64,000 nucleotides of DNA from Phragmites australis (Eukaryota > Streptophyta > Magnoliopsida > Poales > Poaceae): positions 498,501 through 562,500 of the forward strand of contig NC_084934.1 of the NCBI RefSeq assembly GCF_958298935.1, read 5' to 3'. The notes beneath the pieces are model-generated. The model was not told the DNA's origin, made no database searches, and saw nothing but the letters and a program-made list of their open reading frames with translations. The translations under genes and the position numbers were made by a program. Positions 45,571-58,100 of the stretch are shown piece by piece. How positions within the stretch are numbered: position 1 is the stretch's first letter; the number at the start of each line of letters is the position of its first letter.

Positions 45571-46324
45571 CTGTCAATGAACCGAGCTCGAGCGAGCCTG
45601 ACATAGCATGTCAAGCACAAGCTTAGATAGAAACTCGAACTAAGTTTGAGCGAGCTCGAGTTGCCGATTTAATCTAGAGATAAGTTCGGGCTCGGCCCAA
45701 TTGAAGCTGATTTTGTTCAAGCTTGACTCGAATAGACTCGTTAACAGTAAAAATAAACAAACGTATAAATTATTAAATTATTGAATAGTATAAAAGGTTC
45801 GCTAGCTTCAAACTAGACTCAAGCTCGGCTCAAATCTCAGCTAGCCAGTCTCAAATCAAACTTTCAACGAGTCATTCTAGTAGCTCACGAACATCCGGCT
45901 TTTTTTACAATCCTAGCTCCACTACAGCACAGGAAAAAGCAAGCACCACACAAGCAAGCAGTGAGTGAGGTCTCTGAACCCATCGCGTGAAGAGAAGAAA
46001 GGCAACCCCTTTTCTGCCTGAAAAGCCCCCTGCTCCTGCTACCATCACCAATCTTCTTCCACATTCCCCGCCCACTGTAAAATGCATTCAACTCGGCGAC
46101 ACATGATCTTTGTAACACAAGAAGAAAAATCTGTTTCCTGCGTACTGTTCCTTATGAAATTCGTGCAAAGATTTTGCGAGATATGAGTACTATTTCAACT
46201 GAGATGTGCCCAAGTTTAGAGGCTTGATAATTTAACAATCAGTTAAGTACAATGCTCCCTTTGATCCCAAATATAACTGATTTAAACTTGTCATAAGAAT
46301 TAAGGTAATAGCTATAATGATCTT
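45571..46324. other. Spacer before the hAT transposon
   Basis: 45563-45915 has GAGCTCGAGCGAGC-type sequence with possible hAT-like ends (TAGCTGTCAA near 45562, TTACAATCCTA near 45906), but no matching target duplication. The rest is non-coding. Confidence 0.3.
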
Positions 46325-46574
46325 CAGAGATGACCAATTGAGCCGTAACTACTGGCAAACCCATTGGTCAAGCATGGCAAGCTTTGTGCCAAGCCAACCT
46401 AGCCATGGAGTTATGCATGGGCCATCACCTTGGCATCGCATGGCCTGCAACAATATTGCACCTAACGGGCGGCATGATTAGCCTGTTTAGTTTATTTATT
46501 TTGAAAATATAATTGTTTTTAATAGCCATTTGAGATATAAAAAATACTAAAAATAAAAAAATGCCAAATTTTGC

Positions 46575-46585
46575 CTATAAATAGG
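46575..46585 (+). promoter_or_regulatory. TATA box of the hAT transposase
   Basis: CTATAAATAGG, about 290 bases before the likely start codon; a C-run follows. Confidence 0.35.
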
Positions 46586-47995
46586 ACACCCCCCCCCCCA
46601 TCACATTCCACACCAAAAATCTTGCTAGCTCTATCGTGTGCTCCTCTCATTCTTCTCCGTAGTTCTTGCGAATTTGCAAAAATGTGGTAAAATTCATAGT
46701 AGTTATTGCCCAAAATCCAAATATTCAAGATCCGGCTTCCAGCTTGTTTGAAGAAATCAAGGTACATATTTTGCATCTAAGTTTGTTGTTTTAAATATTT
46801 TTATTTCTCTAGTCTTAATAATTTTTTCATTGCTCTAGTCTTAATATTTTTAACTTTTTGTAGTTTCATTCATGGATCATGATTTTTTTCCCTCAATGAA
46901 TGGAAGGGGAATATGCACCCTTTGATAGCAGTGGAGGGGCGATAGTGAAAGTGAAACTGCATCAACATTAGCAACTGTAGCTCCATCGTTAGGCTCTATA
47001 AGTGCACAAGCGTCATCAATCACTTGCACAAAAAGATCAAGACTCGTTACGTCCTTAGTGTGGCAGGATTTTGAAAATGTCTAAAGAAAAGAATATGTGG
47101 TCAAGGTAAGGTATACTAAGTGTAATATATGCAAACATGAATTATCTTCAAAGTCTACAGGTGGAATGGGACACTTGAAGAGGCACGCTGCAACTTGCAA
47201 ACAAAAGTCTAGAGTCAGCATGAGGCAAATGTTGTTGCAGATTGTAGTACACCCCTGATGGTTTTGTTCATCATTGGGATTACAACCCCGATAATGCTCG
47301 AAAAGAGTTTTGCCTCTCCCTTGCAAGAGCGGATCTACCCTAAACATCGATGAGTCTCCTGTATTTAAAGATTACATTAAGCAAGCTCATAATCCTAAGT
47401 CTTTTTGGTGTTTCTAGACAAACAACAACTAGAAATCTTGTTAACTCCTATATTGAGTGTCGTAGCAAGCTTAAAGATCTTTTACAAATATGTAATTTTT
47501 TAGTTGCTTTGACCTCAGATATATGGGTAGGTAAGGTTAGAGAGGATTACCTTAGCGTAGTTGCTCATTTTGTGAATAATGGTTGGTAACTATAGAATAG
47601 AATAATAGGATTTTGATTGTTGAACACGTGTATACTGATGAAAATATTGTAGAATGCATAACATAAGTAGTAGAATATTTAGGTCTCACAAATAAAATAT
47701 TTACAATTACTTTAGATAATGCTAGTGCGAACTCTAGATCAATAAATATTCTCACTCCGCTCTTTAATTCATATGCTGAATCTTTCTTACATTAGCGTTG
47801 TGCCTATCATGTTATTAATCTTATAGTAAAATCTGGTTTAAAGAGGTTACAAACATACCTCAATGATTTCCCCGCTGCAATATATTTTCTGAATGCTTCT
47901 AACCAACAAATTATAACATATAAACAGTATTGCACTGCAATGGGAGTGCATGCACATAAGTTTGCTTTGTACATGCCAGTAAGGTGAAACTCTAC

Positions 47996-48460
47996 TAGGG
48001 ATGGTAATTTAACCCGATTACCCATTTATCCATGGGTAAATACCCTAATAGGGTCAGGTATGAATATCATTTAGTATCTACGAATACATTCGTGTGCGAA
48101 AAATACTACCCGGCAGATAGATGGATACAAGTATGGGTAAGGCATACCAATACCTGCGAAACTCGTAAACCCTTATAGCTCTCTAACAGTTGGGCCCCAA
48201 CGCTCCAAACCCTAATCCCCTTAGTACCTAGCCGGCCCTAACTCAGATTACACTCAGTCTCTAGTCCCCAGTCTGTGACCTCGTCCCCATCTCTCTCCCC
48301 CCGATCCAGCAGCTACAGTCCATCGTCCACGCCATCACCTCCCAATCCCATCACCGCACTGCACCGTCGCCTGATCCCTGCCCCACCGCCACTAACCTTG
48401 CCCCTCTGCTACCCCGCCACCGCCAACCCCCACCCCTATGTTGGCCAGCCCCACCCATCA
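47996..48460. mobile_element. Repeat unit at the first break of the hAT transposase
   Basis: Starts TAGGGATGGTAATTTAACCC exactly where the transposase frame ends, a start similar to the hAT-like element at 21051. Has inverted GGGTAAATACCC-type motifs and a CT-rich stretch. Its right border is hidden by the LTR-like insertion at 48461. Identity uncertain. Confidence 0.45.
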
Positions 48461-49263
48461 TGTCACGTCCCAAAACTCCTAAGTGTGTATTTAAGCATAA
48501 GCATGCTTAATAAGCATCATGTTAATTTGAGCAAATTTATTTTGGAGTATTAGAGTACCTTGATTTGAGTTAATAAAAGGAGAGAAAGATTTTTGAGAGA
48601 GAGAATAAAATTCGCATTGAAAATATCTTATCTCTCTAGCAAATTGGGCCCACATAGGTGAGCCAACCATCCCATCTCTCAATGGGGCAACAGCCCCACC
48701 CACTCCCTCCCTCTCCCTCACTCTGTCTCATGCTCCCTCTCCTCCCAACTGGCCAAGAGTAAGGAGCTCTCCCTCACTCTCTAGCTCTCTCTCTCTCTCT
48801 TCCTCTTCGGATTCCTCCCCCAAGAAGTGAAACCGAGGTATGTATGTGGTACCCACATGATCACTAGATCCTAAGCTTCCCATCCATCCATTTTTTTTGT
48901 GTATTCCCAAAGGATCCGAGCTGTTCTTGACTCGTTTTGGTGTTCTTGGTTGAAGAACGGGGAGCATCGGTCTTCTTCCTCTTCCCCAAGCGTTTCCACC
49001 ATTTCCTCATTCAACCAACGATCACCAACCTCGGCAAAAAAACCTTGGGTAAGCCCCTAGGATCCCATAGCATGAAAGTGCATTTTGCTTGGTCAAAATC
49101 TGAGTTTTGGAGCTTCGTTGCAAAGTGCCTCGAGTTCTTGATGATTTGGAGCAAAGGGGGGAATTCAGATGAGTTTGAGCTATAAAATCAAGTTGCTAGG
49201 TTGATGAGTGAGGTCTAGACCCTATGAACTAATGCAAAACCCTTTCTCCTTGGATTGGTGTGG

Positions 49264-49417
49264 CTTACAAATCAAATTGGCAAGTTTTCCCCGCAAAAAA
49301 TGCTCTCTATAACAACCCGGATGTTCCGGGTTTAACCCGGCTTACAAATCAAATTGGCTAGTTTTCCCCGCAAAAAATGCTCTCTATAACAACCCGGATG
49401 TTCCGGGTTTAACCCGA
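49264..49417. repeat. 77-bp tandem duplication in unit A
   Basis: 49264-49340 and 49341-49417 differ at one base. Each contains the palindromic phrase CCCGGATGTTCCGGG. Confidence 0.95.
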
Positions 49418-51319
49418 AAGTTCCGGGTAAACCAAATTGGTTTGTACTAAAAAAAATCGTACGGTTTTAGAGTGCAAATTGAGTCTAGAACCCTTTGTAT
49501 AGTGCATATGTAGGTTTATGTGGGGTAGATTTAACATGCAAGTTAAATAGGTCGAGGAAAATCATAGTAAAGCTCAAGTTTGTCCAGTCGGAGGTTCCAG
49601 GTTAGAACCTGAAAGTTCTGGATACCTCAAGTTAGGTTTAATAGAGCCCCCTCGCTCGGAGCCTCACCCGAAAAATCCAATCACCCGGAAGTTTCGGGTA
49701 TAACCCGGAAGTTCTAGGATAAACAAAGCAAAGCCAAACAAAGAGCCCTTACCTGGAAGCTAACCGAGATATTCCGGCTCAACCCAGAAGTTCCAACTTG
49801 ACCCAGAACTTCTGAGTTAATTCAGAAATTACTAACCAAGGGCCCCTGTCCGGAGGTCAACCCAGAAATTCCATACCCGGAGGTTCCGAGTTGAACCCGG
49901 AACTTCTGGATTATGCCTGAGTTTTTAAAGTTGTTTAGATTGCAAACTTCGTTGTTCTTCCGCATGTCTGGCACTTTTAACTTAATGTTAGGCATCATGT
50001 GGCATACTTCATTGCATCATATTCATGCTCATCACATTGCATGTGTTCTTCCTTAGAGAATGAAGGACCAGACTGTGACGCGGGCGCGACCGAGAGTGGT
50101 CCGAAATTATGTGAGTGTTGCGCGTGCAGTGTCAGGCATATACCGGAGCAGTAAAGCAAGCATCTAAGAATACTCAACCTACTACTTTGGATCATATGGA
50201 GTCAAATTTGGTAAATTATGTTTTATGTGTGTTTGCATGATTAGAGTGTCCAATGTCGGTTTATATGGGTAGAACCTATGTTGATTGCATTACCTCTACC
50301 TTGATGTTGTTGTTGATCCTTATCCTTGTAACCTCAGTATGATATTGTTGACGTCTAACTTTAAAGGTTAACCGGAATGCTTAGCAATGCATAGTTCATC
50401 GGTAGAAGTCGAGCGGTCGTTCAACCCCCGTTTGCAAGCTTAGGGATTACTTAGTTCACAAAGGAAATAATATTGATGTTGGGATGTATGAGTCGTGAGG
50501 TTGAGACGAGGTTTGGGCAGGCGTTAGGGATGGATCTAGAATGGAGCCTTGGATGCCATAGATCCGTCTGAATCGGTTAAGCACCGACCGTTGTTGCAGT
50601 TGGCTTTATCACTTTCCGTTCTTACAACATGTCGCATATGGGAACGATAAGACAAATCCTTTGGCTTGAACGTCTCGGGTGTTGTCAGCATAATAGGCTT
50701 GTAAGAGGTATCTAGTTTGCTCCGAGAGTAGTTCTAGATGACCCCGCACCTAGATGCACATGTCCCAATCGGTCGGGGCTTACTTGGAGGTTGATATGAG
50801 TACCTCCTTTTGTGGACCTATGTGGTCACGCAAACCATATGATCCTTAAGTCTTGTGGGTAAAGGAGTACCCCTTACAGGGTGTAAAAACAATTAGAATT
50901 ACCGCGCTCTCGATCATAAGCATGCTTCTGTCCATTTGCAACAGTCACAGAGTCACGAATGTGGGATGATATGGTATGATATATTGGGTTGTGGTTGAGA
51001 TGGTTCTATTAATATATATGTTTATATTGGTTCTGTCACAATTATGCTTATGATATTGCTCTCTGAATAGAAAGGTGTAGTTGGTTAGGTGTAGGTGCTT
51101 ACACACTTGAGTCAAAGTTGCGTTTGGCATAAATTTACTTAACCAAGTGGTTGTTTCCTTGCTAACCTCCAAATGCATGATCCTTATAGTCAGGTTATTT
51201 ATATGTACCAATTATGAATTAAATCTTGCGAGTACCTTCATACTCACATTGCTCTTTCAGGTGCAACCGGAGAGGAGGAGCTAGTGTTTGGCTACTTCAC
51301 GCCTGCCGACGTTGGTGGA

Positions 51320-54300
51320 TGTCACGTCCTAAATTCTTAATCACGCATTTAAGCAAAAGCATGCTTCTTAAGCATTATGCTTAACTTTTGCATAATGGTA
51401 ATCCGGAGCACTAATGCACTTCATTAAAAATTATTTGGATAAGAGAAAGAAAATTGAGGGAGAAAAGAATAGAAATTGCATTGAAAATACCTATTTTCTC
51501 TAACATGTGGGCCCACCAATCACCCACTCCCTCTTTCAAGTGGGCAGCACCCCACCTGCCCTCTCTCTCTCCTCCCGTCACTCCACACGCCCACCCAAGC
51601 TGCTGCAGCAGCAGCTCTCATCCCTCTCACTCTCCCACTCAAGCACTTTCTCTTTTCTTCCAAAATCCAAGCTCAAGTGGAGGATTCAAGGTATGTGTAT
51701 AGTACCATTGCATTCTCTAGCTCATGAGCTACTCATCTATCCAATCTATTTTTGTTTTCGTGGAAGAATTGAGTAGTTCTTGAAGTTCTTGGCGTTCTTG
51801 AGCTTTTTGGAGCAAAAATGGGGTTTTAGTCGAAAATGAGCTCTAGAGTCGTATTGCTAGTTGATGAGTAAGTTCTAGTACCCTTATACTATCCCTAACA
51901 TGTTCCCTTTAGGCTTGAAAAAGATCGCAACTCGAATCAACCAAAAATCCACTCGAGAACAGCTTTTCTAGGCTGACTCGGATACTCCGGACTCACCCGG
52001 ATACTCCGGGTCCAGCAGAATTTGCCCGTTGAATTGTATTCAAAATTGGTTAGGGTTTAGGGTGCGAGTTTGGTTTAGGATCTCTTGGATAGGGCATATG
52101 CACGTTTGTGTAGCACAGATTTGTAAAATAAGTCAAATCACCTGAGTGGGGAAAATCATAAAGAATCCAAGCCTGTATCACTCGGATTATCCAGACAAAC
52201 CCGGAGACTTCGGGTAGTTATGTGATCGTGTAGCCGAGAGCTTCGTTTGGAACCTCACTCGGAGTGTCCGGTACATCCAGGATAGTCCGGACCAACCCGG
52301 AAGTTCCGAGTCAAGTTAGAATAATGCTAACCGAGAGCCTTCCCTGGAGGATGGCCTGGATACTCAAGAATTCGGACATTCTGGATTCACCCGGATACTC
52401 CAGGCCAGTCAAATAAAAAGCAGTAACCAAGCACCTCTTCCGGAGAGTCACCCAGAGGGTCCGAGCCCGGATACTCCGAACCATTCCGGATACTCTGGAT
52501 GGGTGTTAATTTCCGGATTTCGTTTAGATCGTTTAGTATTGTGTTGATTCGCATATCTTGTACTTCTAGCATGTGTTAAGCTTTGTGGCATGCGTTGATT
52601 CTTTTTGCACTTCATTCATACTCATTTGCATTGCATGCGTTGATCTTTTTTAGAGATCGTCGATCTATCGATCCCGAAGGCCGAGGGCGATCCCGAGGTG
52701 TCTCACCTGTTTGAGCCAGTGCATCCAGGGAAGCAACTAAGTATATTGATCCCTCTTGTGTAATTGGATAAGTTTAAAATTGATGAAATATGCTTATGTA
52801 TGTATGCATGTTTAGTGAGTCGGTGTCAGGTAACAATGGATAGAACATATATCGATTGCATTCTTCTACCTTGAATACTTATGTATTTACATTTTTTGTA
52901 GCCTTGAGATGTTGTCAATGTCTAGGTATGAGTTCAACTTATATGCTTAGCCATGCTTAGATCATTCGGTAGAAGTCGAACGATGGCGCATCCCATTGTT
53001 CGCGAGCATAGGACCTTCTTATGATTACATACACTTGTTGAGATTGAGATGGTTGTATGAGTGGTGAGTATGAGATGAGGTGTGGACGGTGCTAGGATGG
53101 TGTTTTGTCCTGTCCGGATGTGGAGTTCCCCTGGGTAGGTCGGTAGAGGAAAATCGGACACCGTAGATCGCCTTGTGCCGGTTAAGCACCGATCGTCGGT
53201 GTTGTTGGCTTTAGCACTTACCTTACCCACCGCATGCCGATCTAATGGTAAAGCGAGCCGAATACCTTTGCAGCTGTGGCTTTTTGAGCTTGGACATGGA
53301 CGGTGTGAGCGGGCGGGCTTGTAGCGGTACTAGTTTGCTCCGGGAGTAGTTCTAGTACCGCCGCGCCGAACAATGCATGATCCAAACGGTTGGGGCTGGT
53401 TGGGAAAGGTTGTCACGAGTACCCCCTTGTGTGCACTTTGTCGGTGGCACAAGCTGAATGGTCCTCGTATCGTGTGGGTCCAGGAGTATCCCCTGCAGGG
53501 TGTATAAACAGTTCGAACTGCCACGCTCTCAGTCATGAGCATGCTTCTGTCCATCTGCATCGGTCGTAGAGTTTCGAGTATGGTTTGTGGTTCAGTATGT
53601 GGGAGTTTGTGATGTTGGTTCTTGTTACTTATTGTTATACATGTTGTTTCCAGTTACACTTGTTCAGTTGTTAGTTGCAAGGTAGTTTTCATATGTTTTG
53701 GTTAAGTTTCAGTCGCTCGCACATATGTCTAGGATGCTTAGTGCATATGTTTTACCTAACCTGTGGTTCATCCTTGCTAATGATCAACGCATAATCCTTG
53801 GAGTCGAGCTATGTATATGTGCTCTATATGGTTTAAGTCTTGTGAGTACCTTCGTACTCATGCCTGCGCTTTCAGGTACTCCTGTTGTTGGAGAAAAAGC
53901 TGTTTTTGGCCACTTCGTGCCTGCCGATCAGGGTCGCGGGCAAGAGTAATGCATCCTACTCTGAAGGTGGCATTTTGAGACGGTGACTAAGGGCATGTGG
54001 CGCCGTCCTCTTTTGTTGTTCATAAGTTTATCTTTTCGCTGCGTAGTTCTTTTGTGGTTAGGAGTTGAGGGGTTTTGTCTCCTTCTAGCTCTCTTTTGTT
54101 GTAAATTGTTGAAATCGGTTGCATGCTTAATTCTTGTAATATAAATATTTATTAATCGCTCTTTATTAAGCTATGTTGTGATGTACATGTTGGAAGGTAT
54201 GTGTTCCTATCCTTGGGCACAAAACACTTGCCGGGACTACCGGGATGATATTCTGGTTAATCGTCGAGGTTGTGATTATGGATAATGATCCTCCTGATGA

Positions 54301-54333
54301 TTAATTAGAATATTGTTTGGACGGTTCCCCACA
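51320..54333 (+). mobile_element. LTR-like unit B, nested in A
   Basis: Starts TGTCACGTCCTAAA, ends GGTTCCCCACA; 3,014 bp. Flanks GTGGA (51315-51319) and ATGGA (54334-54338) are a 4-of-5 target duplication. After it, unit A resumes (GCCTAAGGGCATATGGCTCC), matching the corresponding place in other copies. No coding capacity. Confidence 0.78.
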
Positions 54334-55198
54334 ATGGAGCCTAAGGGCATATGGCTCCTCCTATCTTTTATTGTTTATAGCTTTTGTCTTTCGCCGCGTA
54401 GTTTCTCTTTTGTCTAGGAGTTGGTCTATTTATTGTCATCCTAGTTTTCTTTTATTGTAAATTATCAGAAATTGTAAATGCTTAAGAACTTGTAATATAA
54501 TGTTAATTACTTGCTCTTTATTAAGATTTGCTGTGATGGTATACATCGAAAAGGTGCATGTTCTGATCTTAGGCACAAAACACATGCCGGGACTACCGGG
54601 ATAGTATTCTGGTTAATCATTATAGTTGTGATTAAGGAAATGACCGACTTAATGATTAATTATAATAATATTTGGATGATTCTCTACACAACCCAGTCCC
54701 ACCCCGCTCCGAGCCACTTCTAAGAGATTGTGTAGTTCATATGAAAACTAAATATTAAAAATATTGCAAAGAAATTCCTATCACGTACTCCTTTGCATTC
54801 ATTTTAGATCCTAAAGCTAAAATCTGAGGCTTTCATAATGTTATCCAACTTCTAGGTGATGCTATTTGACGTGATTATTCTAGTTATTTTATAGATGTTC
54901 ATAGTAAATTATTTAAAGTTTATGGTAAATATGAAAGCAAGTACGTCAGAGTTCACTTGCAGCGACCTCCACTAGCAACCATAACAGGTAAGAAGAAAAT
55001 AACATGGGGGATATGGGGTTCAAATTCTTTGCCACGATCATCTTCGAGCATTGCGACACCAGGTATGGAGCTAGCATCCTTCATCGACAACAATACTATC
55101 ATTATGAAGAAGATGATTTGAACATACTTTATTGGTGGCATGAGCACAAGCTTTCATATTCGGTGCTTTCCTTATTAGCACGAGATGTACTAATAGTT

Positions 55199-58100
55199 TG
55201 TCACGTCCTAAAACAGTAATCATGTAATTAAGTATAATCATATATCATTAGCTCTTGTTTAAATTTAAGCATTTTTATTATGGAGCACTAGAGTATGTCG
55301 TTTTGAGTAATTACATGAGAGAAAGAAGAGAATTTACATCTAAAATGTCTTCTTTCTCTAGCATGTGGGACCCACTTGGGTTGGCCAACCACCCCATCTC
55401 ACAAAGGGCAGCAACCCTTCTCTCTCCCTCCCTCCCTATCCAACTTCCTCTCACTCCCACCCTCTCCCTCTCCCATGCCAAGCACAACAGGGGCAGTAGC
55501 CCCTTCCCCTCTCTCTCATGCTCTCCCTCCCCAACCGAACCAAGAAGAAAGAGAGAAGAAGAAAAAGGAGAAGAGGGGAGAAGCAAGGGGAGGCCAAGGA
55601 GGGGTCCCCGGCGAGCTGCCCCACCGCGGCCCGCCGAAGGTCTTCCTCCCCGTCGAGCTCAAGCACCTCGGCCACCTCTTCTTCCTCCTCAAGCCGGCCA
55701 CCACCACCCTGGCTTCATCTCAAGCTTCGGCCCTTCCCTATAATAGCCCAGATGGCTTAAGCATGTCATTAATCATCATAATCATTATTAGCATCATGCT
55801 TAATTGTTTTGGTGATTTATGAACATGCATTTTCAATTAAACATAAATTATGAAAATCAATATTAATTGGTGCATTACTAAGCAACTCAAAATATTGCTA
55901 TACAACATAGGGTTGAAAATAATTTTAGAAATTAGTCCCTGTCATGTGGAGTATATAAATGAATTTTTCCAAATTTTTGGGAATTATTTTTAAGGCATAA
56001 AAATTATCACAAGTTAGGAAAGGTTGCATGTTTGGAGAATTTTATTTTGAAATTGGCTCAGGCATTATGGGTCAAACTAGTTAAAATGGGTTGCACATGA
56101 ATTTTAGTTTCACACAAAATTTGTCCCATGATTTTTGAACCACGGGAAGATATTCTTTTGAATAGAAGATGTGGAGATGATATTTTCTTTAATCGATCAC
56201 TGTTCATCGGTCCCACATGTCATCCCTCTCTCTGCCTCTCACCTCTTCTCACTCGCCGGGCTCTGCTCAGGGGTGGCCACCGATTTTACTAACTTTGGAG
56301 GCCAGCCACGTTGCTGGCAAGTTGAGCATGGCACTGTACTCCTTCCCGAGGTGCTGGCGCCGCCCTTATCTTCTCCCCCTCGCTCTCTCTGCTCTCCTCT
56401 ATCTCTCACTCAGCCGCCCAGTCCAGAGCAGAGCAGAGCACCGCGACATGGACGCCATCTAAATCCACCGTGCCCGAGCACGAATCTGTCGAGCCCGAGC
56501 TGCAAGAAGCAAGAGAGAGAACCCAGGGAGCATCACCGACCGCCTCTTACGCGAATTCCACCTTTCTCTAGTCAGAATCACCGCGCGAGCGTCATTTTCC
56601 TCAGCGCCGGCCAAGTGGCTCCGCCCCTCACCGTCGAAACCGCCGGTCCGAAGCTTCTCCACCCCGACCAATCATGCAGTGAGCCTCTCCTCGCTCACCT
56701 CTTCCTTTTGCGCGCGTCTGATTTCCTTTAGCCTGTTGCCGGCGCGCTCCTCCTCACGCTACCGAGCACCGCCGGCCGTGCTCCGGTCGGGTCCAGTGGC
56801 CGATGAGCACACCGTTGAGTCCACATGCCTGCGTAGATGCTGTAGGAGTGCTCGGCTAGGTCGATTACGCCGCCGTTTGGCCAAGGGCATGCTTGACCGA
56901 GCCGCCACCATTGATTGCCGCCGTTTGCCGTCGATGGCCACCCTCCGGTCATCGCTGTCGACCACACGTCCCTCAGTCGAGTCCCCCGTGTCACACTGGT
57001 GCCGCCGGTGCCCTCCGCTGACCGTGCCATGCTGCCGTTTGCTACCGGTGAGTTCGTCGTGCCGCCGGTACTGTGCCGCCCCGCGCTCATTCAATTTTTA
57101 CCCGAGTCAAAACCCATCGAGCCCACTGTCAGTGACTGTGGCTAGCCGGCCAGGTGTACAAAACGTTTCTAGGCCGTTTTTAATTCGGTTATTTGAGAAA
57201 ATGTGAAATTGAATTTTGGTTCAACACACAATTCGACTGAAACTTGTAAAATACATAGAAATTTGTATATAGCTCCAAAAATCATGAAACCAATTTTGTT
57301 AGGTTTATATGATCAGTATCTACATGTTAAAAATACTGGGAGATATGAAATGTGTATTTAAATTGCATGGGTTAATAAAAATATGTTTGAGCTTTATTAA
57401 TCCATAATTAAATATTGGTAACTCCAAAATTGATGAAATAAATTTTGTAAATCTTGTTAATTGTTTCCCTGATCATTAAAAATAATCACCCTCATGTTAT
57501 ACATGATTAAATTCCTGTTTAGGGTTAAGCTTTGTGTTAAGATTAATTAATCCAGGAAAATGAGTAGATGTTGAACATTAATCTTAATTAAGAAAATTTT
57601 GAGGCTTTAAAACTCATGTCATGATGCATTGCATCTCCACCTTGTTATGCAATGTGGAGCATCTGTCATTGCATGTCATTCGTGCTCATCATTGCATGCG
57701 TTCTTTAGTAGCGAACGAAGAACTGGAGCGTGACACGAGTGTGATCGAGGGTGACACCAAGGCATACCACTTCTGCGAGTTCTGTTCAGGAGTATCAGGT
57801 AAAGCTCGGAGCAGCAAGGCAAGCATCTAAGCATATTGCACCCTTTGTCCAAATCAAATGGAGTCTAAAATTGATAAATTATGCTTTATGTATTTTTGCA
57901 TGTGTTGAGTCCAATGTCGGACTGACATGGGTAGAACCTATGTTGATGCATTATCTATACCTTGATTTATTGATGAATCCTTATCCTTGTAGCCTTGATA
58001 ATATAGTTGTGTCTAGCTTCAAAGTTTAATCGAAATGCTTAGCAATGCTTAGGTCCTCGGTAGAAGTCGAGCGACGGTGTTGCCGTTGTTCACGAGCTTA

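Larger units (their letters stand above)
48461..54688 (+). mobile_element. LTR-like unit A (interrupted by unit B)
   Basis: Starts TGTCACGTCCCAAA, ends TGATTCTCTACA; unit B (51320-54333) sits inside it. Without B it is about 3.2 kb. No gag-pol, primer-binding site or polypurine tract. Shares several blocks with B and the C unit (for example CGGTAGAAGTCGAGCGG near 50401 and GAGTACCTTCATACTCA near 51230). Probably a solo LTR of a long-LTR family. No clear target duplication at its outer ends. Confidence 0.7.

Noticed and set aside
45885..46118. Cysteine-rich small secreted protein on the minus strand
   Set aside because: Overlapping frames of similar length, no signal-plus-mature layout and no cysteine pattern I can support.
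55255..57206. Proline/serine-rich frames of 148-186 residues in unit C
   Set aside because: CT-rich LTR-like DNA; overlapping frames, no conserved domain, and the region belongs to a non-coding repeat family.
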